From the NCBI GenBank assembly GCA_963732355.1, contig CAVSZD010000007.1:186001-250000 (forward strand): DNA of 64,000 nt. The letters are read 5' to 3'. This document shows, one piece after another, positions 50,937 to 59,514 of the stretch. This stretch comes from JADKAV01 sp963732355 (GTDB taxonomy: Bacteria > Actinomycetota > Actinomycetes > S36-B12 > UBA10799). The number at the start of each line of letters is the position of its first letter. The first letter of the stretch is position 1. The position numbers and the translations under genes are program-made. The notes beneath the pieces were generated by a model. The model was not told the origin of the DNA. It made no database searches and worked only from the letters and a program-made list of their open reading frames with translations.

Positions 50937-52640
50937 ATGGATCTGAACGCCATCGACGCGTCCCTTGAACAGCTCAGCGCCCACAAAGATCAGTGGGCTC
51001 ACCTGCCGATCGCCGCCCGGATCCGGTACCTGGAGGAGATCCGCGCCCTGGTCGTGGCCAATGCCGATGCATGGGTGGCGGCCGGTGTGCAGATGAAAGG
51101 CCTGGACCCGAAGGCGCCGATCGTCGGGGGCGAGGAGTGGCTCGGTGGCCCCTACCCCACCGCCGCCTGGTTGACCGAGATGATCTCCACCCTCACCCGG
51201 TTGGACGCTGGCGAGGACCCGCTGAAGGGAGTGCGGATCCGCACACGCGAGAACGGCCAGGTGGTCGCCGGCGTGTTCCCCTCGAACCCTTACGACCAAC
51301 TACTACTGAACGGGTACGAACTCGAAGTCTGGATGCAGCCGCAAGTCACACCCGCGACGTTGCGCGATCACGTCGGTTCCTTCTACCGCCAGACCGACCC
51401 GACCGGCGCAGTGACGCTGGTCCTCGGCGCAGGCAACGTGGCCGCCATCCCGATGCTGGACGTTCTCTACTGTCTCTACGCCGACGGGCACGCGGTGGTA
51501 CTGAAGATGAACCCCGTCAACGAGGCCTACGGGCCGGTCTTCGAACGGATCCTCGCCCCCTTGATCCGCGACGGGTACCTCGCAGTCGTCTACGGCGGCG
51601 CCGACGTGGGCAAGCACCTCACCGACAGCGACCTCGTCGACACTGTGCACATCACCGGCAGCGAGCGCACCTTCGAGACGATCGTGTACGGGCCCGGGAC
51701 TGCCGGGCAGAAGGCGAAGGCAGCCGGCAAGCCCCGCTGGAACAAGCCGATCCGCTCCGAACTCGGCGGCGCCAGCCCGACCATCGTCGTGCCCGGCCCT
51801 TGGACCAAAGCCGACATCGCCTACCAGGCCCAGCACCTGGCCACCCAGAAACTCTTCTCCGCCGGTCACACCTGCGTGGCGTCCCAAGTGCTGATCCTGC
51901 CGCAGGGTTGGGAACACAAGGAGGAACTGCTCGACGCGCTGCGCTCGGCGCTGGCCGAGGCCCCGGACCGCAAGCCCTTTTACCCCGGCACGCAGGAGCG
52001 CCAGGATGCGTTCCGCGCCGACAACATCGACGCCGAGGTGATCCCTGGTCCGCAGGATCGAACCCTGCTCGTGGATGTGGACCCGGACAGCAACCACCCG
52101 GCGTTCCACGATGAGATGTTCGGCCCGATCTACGTGACCACGGCCCTGCCGGGCACGGACGCCTCGGACTTCCTGGCCAGCGCCGTCGAGTTCGCCAACG
52201 ACAAGTTGTACGGCAACCTCGGGGCGAACATCATCGTTCACCCGCAGACGGCGAAGGACCTGGGGCCGCGCCTGGAGCAGGCCATCGCCGACCTGAGGTA
52301 CGGCTGCATCGGGGTCAACGTCTGGTCGGCATTCGCATTCCTGGCACCCCGCGCCGCGTGGGGCGCCTACCCGGGCAACACCGCTGACAACATCGCGTCC
52401 GGCACCGGCGTCGTCCACAACGCGCTGCTGTTCGACAGCTCCCAGAAGTCCGTCGCGCGCGCACCCTTCCGCCCCTTCCAGCGGTCGTTGGCCCACCCGC
52501 TGCAAGGCCTGACCGTCAAGCCACCGTGGTTCCTCAACAACCGCACGGCACGCAGCACCGCACGCGCGTTCACCATGTTCGCCGCCGACCCCCACCCGAA
52601 ACGCCTGCCGTCCATCTTCCTTCCCGCAGTCCGCGGCTGA
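50937..52640 (+). CDS. Aldehyde dehydrogenase family protein
   Basis: 567 residues from ATG 50937, with GGAGGA upstream; longer than most ALDHs (about 500). GAGNVAAIP and VHITGSERTFETI form the cofactor part, SELGGASPTIVV the general-base block, and SAGHTCVASQ contains the catalytic Cys. The tail (VKPPWFLNNRTARSTARAF) is an extra C-terminal piece. It oxidises an aldehyde to the acid with NAD(P). The GMC oxidase follows 15 bp on, so alcohol and aldehyde oxidation may be linked. Confidence 0.9.
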   Translation: MDLNAIDASLEQLSAHKDQWAHLPIAARIRYLEEIRALVVANADAWVAAGVQMKGLDPKAPIVGGEEWLGGPYPTAAWLTEMISTLTRLDAGEDPLKGVRIRTRENGQVVAGVFPSNPYDQLLLNGYELEVWMQPQVTPATLRDHVGSFYRQTDPTGAVTLVLGAGNVAAIPMLDVLYCLYADGHAVVLKMNPVNEAYGPVFERILAPLIRDGYLAVVYGGADVGKHLTDSDLVDTVHITGSERTFETIVYGPGTAGQKAKAAGKPRWNKPIRSELGGASPTIVVPGPWTKADIAYQAQHLATQKLFSAGHTCVASQVLILPQGWEHKEELLDALRSALAEAPDRKPFYPGTQERQDAFRADNIDAEVIPGPQDRTLLVDVDPDSNHPAFHDEMFGPIYVTTALPGTDASDFLASAVEFANDKLYGNLGANIIVHPQTAKDLGPRLEQAIADLRYGCIGVNVWSAFAFLAPRAAWGAYPGNTADNIASGTGVVHNALLFDSSQKSVARAPFRPFQRSLAHPLQGLTVKPPWFLNNRTARSTARAFTMFAADPHPKRLPSIFLPAVRG

Positions 52641-52655
52641 CCGAAAGAGAGAAAC

Positions 52656-54356
52656 GTGAATACCACCACTGAACATTGGGACGTCGTCATCGTCGGATCG
52701 GGCTTCGGCGGTTCCGTCGCCGCACTGCGTCTCAGCGAGAAGGGCTACAAAGTCCTGGTCGTGGAATCGGGCCGACGGTTCTCCGACGAGGAGTTGCCCA
52801 AGACCTCCTGGCGACTGCCCAAGTTCCTTTGGGCACCTGCGATGGGGATGTTCGGCATTCAGCGCTTGGCCCTTCTCAACGACGTGCTGGTCCTGTCCGG
52901 CGCGGGCGTGGGCGGTGGTTCGCTGGTCTACGGCAACACGCTCTACGAACCTCTGGATGAGTTCTACGCCGACAAGCAGTGGGCGCACATCACCGATTGG
53001 CGCGACGAACTTGCCCCCCACTACGAGCAGGCCAAGCGCATGCTCGGCGTCGTGGAGAACCCCGTCGACACCCCGGCCGACCAGGTGATGCTCGAGGTCG
53101 CCCAGGACATGGGGGTCGCCGATTCGTTCCATCGCACCAACGTCGGCGTGCTCTTCGGCGAGCGTCCCGGCGAGGATGTCGAGGACCCGTTCTTCGGCGG
53201 AGCCGGACCGGCGCGAACGACCTGCGACTCGTGCGGATCGTGTATGACCGGCTGCCGGCTCGGTGCCAAGAACACCTTGCCCAAGAACTACCTGCACCTT
53301 GCCGAAGGGCTCGGCGCCACCATCCAGCCACTGACCACCGTGACAACCATTACGCCGGACGGTCCGGACGGCTACCTGGTGTCGATGCGTGCGGCCGGTC
53401 CGGGCGCTGGCAAACCCCCTCGCTCCCAGGTCAGCGCCGACCACGTGATCCTGGCCGCCGGAACCCTCGGCACCCAGAAGCTCCTCCACCAAATGAAGCA
53501 GTCCGGAGACCTTCCTGAGATCTCCGATCGGCTGGGCCAACTCACCCGGACCAACTCGGAGTCGATCCTCACCGTCGAGGCACGCGACCTCGAAGTCGAC
53601 TACTCCCACGGCCCCGCGATCACCTCATCGATCCACCCGGATCCGCAGACACATGTCGAGCCTGTCCGGTACGGGCGCGGCAGCAACTTCATGGGGATGC
53701 TCAGCACCCTGCTGACCGAAGGCGACCGCCCCGGCGAACCGTCGGTACCGCGGCGCAAGCGGTTCGTTGCAGCGCTGCGCAGCAACCCCGGTTCGTTCTG
53801 GCGCTCGCTGTCGGTGCGCCGCTGGTCCCAGCGCACCACCGTGATGCTCGTGATGCAGAGCCTGGACAACTCCTTGAACGTGTCCTTGAAACGCAACAAG
53901 TTCGGCAAGCAGACGCTGGCCTCCGAGCAGGGAACCGGTGAACCGAACCCGGCCTGGATCCCCGCGGCGCACGAGGTCGCCAACCGGTTCGCGGACAAGA
54001 CCGGCGGTGAGGCGCGCGGGACCTGGACCGAGGCCTTCAACATCCCGATGACCGCACACATCCTCGGCGGCGCCCCCATCGGCGACAGCCCGCAGACCGG
54101 TGTCATTGACCCCTACCACCGCGTGTACGGCCATGACGGAATCCACGTCGTGGACGGGGCGGCCGTGAGCGCCAACCTCGGGGTGAACCCTTCGTTGACC
54201 ATCACCGCGCAGGCGGAACGGGCGATGTCGATGTGGCCGAACAAGGGCGAGGCGGACCCGCGACCTGACCTGGGCAGTGAGTACCAGCCGCTGGACGCGG
54301 TGCGTCCGGTCAAGCCGGCTGTTCCCGAGACCGCGCCGGCGGCTCTGGTCTGGTGA
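52656..54356 (+). CDS. GMC-type oxidoreductase, ChoD-like
   Basis: 566 residues. The FAD motif VVIVGSGFGGSVAALRL starts the protein; GAGVGGGSLVYGNT follows. CDSCGSCMTGCRLGAKNTL is the cysteine-rich block of the mycobacterial ChoD-type 'cholesterol oxidase' group (Rv3409c), and the C-terminal end has the GMC pattern GIHVVDGAAVSANLGVNPSLTI. In this group true sterol oxidation is doubtful. It is probably cotranscribed with the aldehyde dehydrogenase. Confidence 0.9.
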   Translation: MNTTTEHWDVVIVGSGFGGSVAALRLSEKGYKVLVVESGRRFSDEELPKTSWRLPKFLWAPAMGMFGIQRLALLNDVLVLSGAGVGGGSLVYGNTLYEPLDEFYADKQWAHITDWRDELAPHYEQAKRMLGVVENPVDTPADQVMLEVAQDMGVADSFHRTNVGVLFGERPGEDVEDPFFGGAGPARTTCDSCGSCMTGCRLGAKNTLPKNYLHLAEGLGATIQPLTTVTTITPDGPDGYLVSMRAAGPGAGKPPRSQVSADHVILAAGTLGTQKLLHQMKQSGDLPEISDRLGQLTRTNSESILTVEARDLEVDYSHGPAITSSIHPDPQTHVEPVRYGRGSNFMGMLSTLLTEGDRPGEPSVPRRKRFVAALRSNPGSFWRSLSVRRWSQRTTVMLVMQSLDNSLNVSLKRNKFGKQTLASEQGTGEPNPAWIPAAHEVANRFADKTGGEARGTWTEAFNIPMTAHILGGAPIGDSPQTGVIDPYHRVYGHDGIHVVDGAAVSANLGVNPSLTITAQAERAMSMWPNKGEADPRPDLGSEYQPLDAVRPVKPAVPETAPAALVW

Positions 54357-54379
54357 TGCGGGCCCTCCCGTGCGTTGTG

Positions 54380-54492
54380 GCGTTGTTGCGGCACTGAGGA
54401 TGCGTTTGTCGCGTTGTTGCTGGTTTGACGACCCGAAACCCAGCAACAACGCGACATCCGAGATGCGGAACCCGTAACAACGCAACAACCGG
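54380..54492. repeat. Nested palindromic element, copy 2
   Basis: Arms at 54380-54391, 54407-54423, 54440-54456 and 54472-54483, followed by AACAACCGG. Arm sequences equal those of copy 1 apart from one base, and the start-to-start distances 27, 33 and 32 are identical, but the intervening 15, 16 and 15 nt differ. It fills the gap between convergent genes, so it could also act as a bidirectional terminator. Confidence 0.85.
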
Positions 54493-54495
54493 GTC

Positions 54496-56370
54496 CTACG
54501 GCGTGACGATCGGGAACCACAACTCGTAGTCGTCGAGGTTGGCCATCAGGCCTTGCACCGGCATTGGGTTGCCCTCGACACGGATCGCGCCGTCAGCGAC
54601 CAGTTGGGCGATCGCGCCGCCCATGAGGATCGTGTCCAAGGCCGACCGCGTCATCCGAATGGTCGCGTCGGCCTGGCCGGTAGCGCCGTGGTGATTGTGA
54701 AGTGTGCCGTGGCTCAGTTCGAGGGTGTGGGTGTCCTCATCGACGAACAGGTGGATTGTGCCTGAAACCCCAGCCGCCTTGGGCCCGTTGAGTCGGATGG
54801 CCAGGGCGTCGAGAAACAGGTCCACGCTGATGGACGAGACCATCCCGGGCTGCGCGGCGGTTGGGGTGGAGACCTCGCGGACCCCCTCGCGCAATTCGGT
54901 CGCGCCCGCGAGGTAGAAGTTGCGCCACGGTCCCGATTCGGCCTGATAGGCCATCTGCTCGTAGGTCTCAGCGAGCAGATGCCTGGCGTCCATGTTGTCC
55001 GGGTCGGCGAACACAACATGGTTCAGCGCCTCGGCCACCCACCGGTACTCGCCGGCCTCGAAGTCCACCCGCGCCTTGGCCAGCACCGAGTCCGCTCCCC
55101 CTGCGTACTCGACGAACTTCTTGCCGGCCTCCACGGGCGGCAACGGGTGCAGGTTGGCGGGGTTCGCGTCGAACCAGCCGAGGTAGTAGTTGTAGACGGC
55201 TTTGACGTTGTGGTTGACGCTGCCGTAATAGCCCCGGTTAGCGAACCGGCCGGAGATCCCTTCGGGCAGTTCCAGCATCTCGGCGATCTCAGCCGGACCG
55301 TGCCCATGGTTGGCCAGACGTAGCGTCTGGTCGTGGATGAAGCGATAGAGGTCGCGCTGACCGACCAGGTCCTCGCGCACCTGCGCGTTGCCCCAGGTCG
55401 GCCAGTGATGGGAAGCGAAGAGCACCTCCGTGTCGTCGCCGAACAACCGCAGCGCCTCGTGGATGTGCTTGGACCAAGCCAGAGCGTCGCGCACCTTCGC
55501 ACCACGCGGCGTGTACACGTTGTGCAGGGTGTGCGAAGTGATCTCGGCCATGCACAACGCCTTGTGATCTGGCATGTAGAAGCAATACTCCGCGGGGGCC
55601 TCGGCGCCCGGGGTGTACTGGAAGACGAACCGCACGCCATCGATTTCGAGTTCCTGCCCGGTCCGGTCAATGATGTCCGTCGGGGGGAACAGCGCAATCG
55701 AACCGGTACTGGTCGACGGCCCGAGACCAGCCCCGATCGCCCCGCGCGGACCGGCAGGCACCGTGTTGCCGTACATGTACGAGGAGCGGCGAGCCATCAC
55801 GTTGCCGGCCAAGACGTTCTCCGACACCGATTCCTCGGTGAACCCCACCGGCACGACGTAACGAACCCGGCCCGACTGGACGTCCTCACGTGAGGCAACC
55901 CCCTCGATCCCGCCGAAGTGATCCGCGTGGGAGTGCGTCGTCAGCACCGCCACGACCGGCAGGTCGGCCACGTGCTCGCGCAGAAGTCGCAGCCCTTCGG
56001 CAGCCGGCGCTGCGCTGACCAACGGGTCCACAACGATCCAGCCCCTGGCCCCACGGATGAACGTCATCACCGCCAGGTCGAAGTTGCGCACCTGGTAGAT
56101 CCCCTCGACCACTTCGAACAACCCGGTGATGCCCAACAACTGCGACTGTCGCCAGAGGCTCGGGTTCACAGTGTCCGGCGCCGGCGCGTCGCGGACGAAT
56201 CCGTAGGCATCCAAATCGAACGCCGGGCTGCCGTCCGGGTTCATGATCACCCTGTTGGGCGAGTCGGCGATGAAACCCCGCCGGGCGTTCTCGAAGTCGG
56301 TCTGGTCAGCGAACGGTAGCTCGTCCAGCACCTTGCGGTTGGCCGAAACAGTGTGGTTCGAGGCGTTCAT
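54496..56370 (-). CDS. SdsA-type alkyl sulfatase
   Basis: 624 residues, the length of SdsA1-type alkyl sulfatases. The zinc motif TTHSHADHFGG lies near residue 170, with NVLAGNVMARRSSYMYG and ASHHWPTWGNAQVRE further on. The C-terminal SCP2-like part (IHLFVDEDTHTLELSHGTL) would bind the alkyl chain. The enzyme splits long alkyl sulfates such as SDS into alcohol and sulfate. No signal peptide is seen, so it may act inside the cell. It overlaps the upstream oxidoreductase gene by 4 bp. Confidence 0.92.
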   Translation of the reverse strand: MNASNHTVSANRKVLDELPFADQTDFENARRGFIADSPNRVIMNPDGSPAFDLDAYGFVRDAPAPDTVNPSLWRQSQLLGITGLFEVVEGIYQVRNFDLAVMTFIRGARGWIVVDPLVSAAPAAEGLRLLREHVADLPVVAVLTTHSHADHFGGIEGVASREDVQSGRVRYVVPVGFTEESVSENVLAGNVMARRSSYMYGNTVPAGPRGAIGAGLGPSTSTGSIALFPPTDIIDRTGQELEIDGVRFVFQYTPGAEAPAEYCFYMPDHKALCMAEITSHTLHNVYTPRGAKVRDALAWSKHIHEALRLFGDDTEVLFASHHWPTWGNAQVREDLVGQRDLYRFIHDQTLRLANHGHGPAEIAEMLELPEGISGRFANRGYYGSVNHNVKAVYNYYLGWFDANPANLHPLPPVEAGKKFVEYAGGADSVLAKARVDFEAGEYRWVAEALNHVVFADPDNMDARHLLAETYEQMAYQAESGPWRNFYLAGATELREGVREVSTPTAAQPGMVSSISVDLFLDALAIRLNGPKAAGVSGTIHLFVDEDTHTLELSHGTLHNHHGATGQADATIRMTRSALDTILMGGAIAQLVADGAIRVEGNPMPVQGLMANLDDYELWFPIVTP

Positions 56371-57335
56371 GAGGCAGCTCCCGTAGTCATGACGATCTTG
56401 CCCGCAAAATGCCCGCTGCAGTAGTGGGCCATTGCCGCCCGGCCCTCATCCAGCGTGAAGGTCCGGTCAATCACCGGTTTGACGTCGCCCTTCTCGATCA
56501 GGCGTAACAACAACGACATGTCCTCAGCCCGGTTGGCCCGGTAGACGACCAGGTTGACCCGTCGGCCCTGGGACACCCGCAGTGTCTGACCGAGTAGCGC
56601 GACCGTGGCGAGTCTGCGCGTACTCCCGCCCACCACCGCGCACACCCCACCCGGCCGAAGCGCTCGCCGGTATTCGCCGATCGACCTCTGGCACACGACA
56701 TCCACTACGAGGTCGTACCGCACGCCGTTACGCGTGAAGTCCTCCCGTGTGAAGTCGATTGTGTGATCCGCACCCAACCGCCGCATGACGTCCTGCTTGT
56801 CCGGGCCGTCGACACCGGTGACCTGCATGCCCCGCGCCTTGGCGATCTGGATGGCGAGGGTCCCGACGCCGCCCCCACCGCCGTTCATGAGCAGGTGCTT
56901 GCCAGCGCCCGCCGTGCGCAGGCTCCCCACCGCAAGGCCACCTGCCTGCGGGAGGGCCGCGGCCTGCTCGAAGGACAGCGAAGCAGGCTTCTTCGTCAAT
57001 GCGTCATCGGGGGCACACGCGTATTGCGCGAAGGCCCCGAAACCGCTGCTCGACAGGTCCCCGAAGACCTCGTCGCCAACAGACCAGGTGCTCGAAGCAC
57101 CCACGGCCTCAACGACGCCGGCGATGTCCGAACCGATCACCCGGCGCTTTGGGCGGCGCAGTCCCCCGATCCGATTGACCACCGGGACACCACGCAGGAG
57201 GCCGTTGTCCCATTCGTTGATCGAGCAGGCAACCACACGCACAAGCGCCTCCCCGTCGCCTGGCACGGGAACGGGCATGTCGATGACCTTCAGTACCTCT
57301 GGCCCGCCGTACTCGTCTTGCACAAGTGCCTTCAC
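56367..57335 (-). CDS. Zinc-free NAD(P)H-dependent oxidoreductase (quinone oxidoreductase-like MDR)
   Basis: 322 residues from GTG 57335, which has GGAGGT upstream; the frame extends without reason. VIGSDIAGVVEAVG and SFEQAAALPQAGGLAV are MDR landmarks, and the nucleotide site is LLMNGGGGGVGTLAIQIAKA. The zinc ligands of alcohol dehydrogenases are missing. It probably reduces an enone or quinone. The tight overlap with the alkyl sulfatase suggests a shared catabolic task. Confidence 0.9.
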   Translation of the reverse strand: MKALVQDEYGGPEVLKVIDMPVPVPGDGEALVRVVACSINEWDNGLLRGVPVVNRIGGLRRPKRRVIGSDIAGVVEAVGASSTWSVGDEVFGDLSSSGFGAFAQYACAPDDALTKKPASLSFEQAAALPQAGGLAVGSLRTAGAGKHLLMNGGGGGVGTLAIQIAKARGMQVTGVDGPDKQDVMRRLGADHTIDFTREDFTRNGVRYDLVVDVVCQRSIGEYRRALRPGGVCAVVGGSTRRLATVALLGQTLRVSQGRRVNLVVYRANRAEDMSLLLRLIEKGDVKPVIDRTFTLDEGRAAMAHYCSGHFAGKIVMTTGAAS

Positions 57336-57364
57336 ACACCACCTCCAAGCGGTACAAAGGCGCC

Positions 57365-58132
57365 ATGGGTTCAAACCGACCAGTCGCCCTCGTCACCGGC
57401 GCAGCCAACGGTATCGGCCGGGCGACCACCGAGCACCTCCTGCGCGACGGGTGGACGGTTCACGCGCTCGACCTGGACGCAGATGCCCTCCGCTCGCTAC
57501 CCACCGAGACCGCCATCCTGGACGTCACCGACCCAGCCCAATGGCGCGACGCTGTCGCAGACCTCGACCGCCTGGACCTATTGGTCAATAACGCTGGAGT
57601 GCTCAGCTCCGGGCCCTTCGTGGACATCCCGGCCGAACGCCACCGGACAATCGTGGAGGTCAACGTGCTCGGTGTGGTCAACGGCGCGTTGGCCTGCTTC
57701 CCCCTGCTGGCGAACACGCCCGGGTCCGTGATGGTCAACCTCGCATCAGCCTCGGCAATGTACGGACAGCCGGATCTGGCGACCTACTCAGCCACCAAGT
57801 TTGCGATCCGCGGCTTGACTGAGGCACTCGATCTGGAGTGGGCCGAACACGACATCCGGGTCCTGGACCTGTGGCCGTTGTTCGTGCAGACGGCGATGGT
57901 CGATGGCATGCACGCCACCTCCGGCGACCGGCTCGGAATCCACCTCACCCCCGATGACGTCGCGGTAGCTCTGATCACTGCGGTGCGTGAGATCCGGTCC
58001 AAGCCCGCCGCCTCCCGATTCCGCAATCCCCACATCGCCGTGGGTCGACAAGCTCGCCTGTTCGCCGTCCTGGCTCAGGTAAGCCCACACTGGACCAACC
58101 GTTTGATCACCAAGATGGCAACCGGCCGCTAG
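57365..58132 (+). CDS. Short-chain dehydrogenase/reductase
   Basis: 255 residues from ATG 57365. VALVTGAANGIGRA is the cofactor site (TGxxxGIG), LLVNNAG the structural motif, and S ... YSATK the catalytic Tyr-Lys. ALDLDADAL at the end of the second strand favours NAD over NADP. It is divergent from the zinc-free oxidoreductase with 29 bp between. Substrate unknown; a link to fatty-alcohol oxidation is suggested only by neighbours. Confidence 0.9.
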   Translation: MGSNRPVALVTGAANGIGRATTEHLLRDGWTVHALDLDADALRSLPTETAILDVTDPAQWRDAVADLDRLDLLVNNAGVLSSGPFVDIPAERHRTIVEVNVLGVVNGALACFPLLANTPGSVMVNLASASAMYGQPDLATYSATKFAIRGLTEALDLEWAEHDIRVLDLWPLFVQTAMVDGMHATSGDRLGIHLTPDDVAVALITAVREIRSKPAASRFRNPHIAVGRQARLFAVLAQVSPHWTNRLITKMATGR

Positions 58133-59472
58133 ACCGACAGCACCTCGCGCTCCAACCGGGCGTAACTGGTCTCCATCCCTGTGGTCATGCCGGTGGCAAG
58201 GACGATGTCGCGGATCTCGGCGTTGGGATAGGTGATCACTATGGACAGCAACGTACCGCCCTCGACCGGCGTCAAGGTCATTTCGTTGACGGTGCCCGGG
58301 CCTTCCATGCCGATCATCTGCTCGGTCGTGACCGCGCGGCGAGGTGGGGAACTCTCCAGCAGTTCGCCGGTGAAACCGAACCTGCCCGTGCCGTCCGCCT
58401 GCTCCCACTCGTAGCGGTACTGATCACCGACATTCGTGGCGATCTCGCACACCGGCATGGTCCAGCCGTCCGGGCCGAGTAGCCACTTGCGCATCAGGTC
58501 GGCGTCGTTGTGCGCGCGCCAGATCTGCTCGACCGTCCCGCGCACGACCCGGCTCACGCGCACCTGGGTGTCGCTGAGGATCTGCGCTTCACAGACCGCA
58601 CCCGACGCGAACGATGCGAGATCCGCGAGCACAGCGTCCATCTGTCCCATCGCGGCCTTCATCCCGTCCTCCATGCCCATGGTGAGCAACTGCTCGAGTT
58701 CCTCGACCGAGTTGAAGTAGGTGGTCGTGGAGACCCGGGAGCCCTCCGGCGTTACAGAGAAGTCGAACACCATCCGCATCGAGGGCATCTCGGTGTTGGC
58801 CGACCCGTCCTCATTGGCGAAACCGTCGCGCACCTCGAAGGACTCCATCGGTGTGACATCGACGTAGTCCCAGTAGCCGCGGGACACGTCCCCCTCCGGT
58901 CCGGTCATGGCGTACTCGCTGCGTCCGCCGGCATACATGTCGTGACGGGTGAAGATCGCGGGGTACGTCGGCGGACCCCAGAAACGTTCGAGCTGACGCG
59001 GATCGGCGTAAGCGTTCCACAGTCGCTCGAGGGGCACGGGGAACTCCGCGACCACGGTCATGGTGAGGGACTCGGGGTCCTTGTCGATGGAAGTGATAGG
59101 CATTGCGGTTCCTTTCGTCAGGGGGTGTCTTCGGTCGAGCAGGTCGTCAAGCCTGGCGACGCGGTCGCGCCAGAGCTGCTCGAATTGGTCCAGGAGTTGC
59201 TGTGCCCGCCGGATCGTCGCCGGATTCGCTCGCACGAGCCGCTCCCTTCCGTGTGGATGTTTGGTCACAAGGCCAGCTGCCTCCAACACCGCGACGTGCT
59301 TCTGCACGGCCGCGAACGACATCGAGTAGGCACCGGCCAGATGTGAGACCGTCACCTCCCCGATCAGCGTGCGACGGACGATGTCCCGACGCGTGCGATC
59401 GGCCAATGCGCGGAACACCCGGTCGACCTCGTCATCGGGCATCCACGACTGCTGTTCCTCATATACAACCAT
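58129..59472 (-). CDS. ArsR regulator fused to two SRPBCC domains (fusion possibly artefactual)
   Basis: 447 residues. Residues 1-115 are an ArsR winged helix (FRALADRTRRDIVRRTL, then FAAVQKHVAVLEAAGLV). From residue about 124 (MPITSIDKDPESLTMTV) two AHSA1/SRPBCC domains follow. These are usually two separate adjacent genes. Here AAAGGAA lies just before that inner ATG, and removing one base of the C5 run at 59121-59125 creates a stop after DRRHP, giving the normal two-gene layout. So the fusion may result from one surplus base. Confidence 0.8.
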   Translation of the reverse strand: MVVYEEQQSWMPDDEVDRVFRALADRTRRDIVRRTLIGEVTVSHLAGAYSMSFAAVQKHVAVLEAAGLVTKHPHGRERLVRANPATIRRAQQLLDQFEQLWRDRVARLDDLLDRRHPLTKGTAMPITSIDKDPESLTMTVVAEFPVPLERLWNAYADPRQLERFWGPPTYPAIFTRHDMYAGGRSEYAMTGPEGDVSRGYWDYVDVTPMESFEVRDGFANEDGSANTEMPSMRMVFDFSVTPEGSRVSTTTYFNSVEELEQLLTMGMEDGMKAAMGQMDAVLADLASFASGAVCEAQILSDTQVRVSRVVRGTVEQIWRAHNDADLMRKWLLGPDGWTMPVCEIATNVGDQYRYEWEQADGTGRFGFTGELLESSPPRRAVTTEQMIGMEGPGTVNEMTLTPVEGGTLLSIVITYPNAEIRDIVLATGMTTGMETSYARLEREVLSV

Positions 59473-59514
59473 TAGGTTGTACGTTAGTCCGCTCTCGCCA
59501 GCATGGCAAGACCC

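Noticed and set aside
51303..53609. 768-codon open frame on the minus strand
   Set aside because: It is antisense to the intact aldehyde dehydrogenase and GMC oxidase genes; its composition is that of a codon-complement frame in high-GC DNA.
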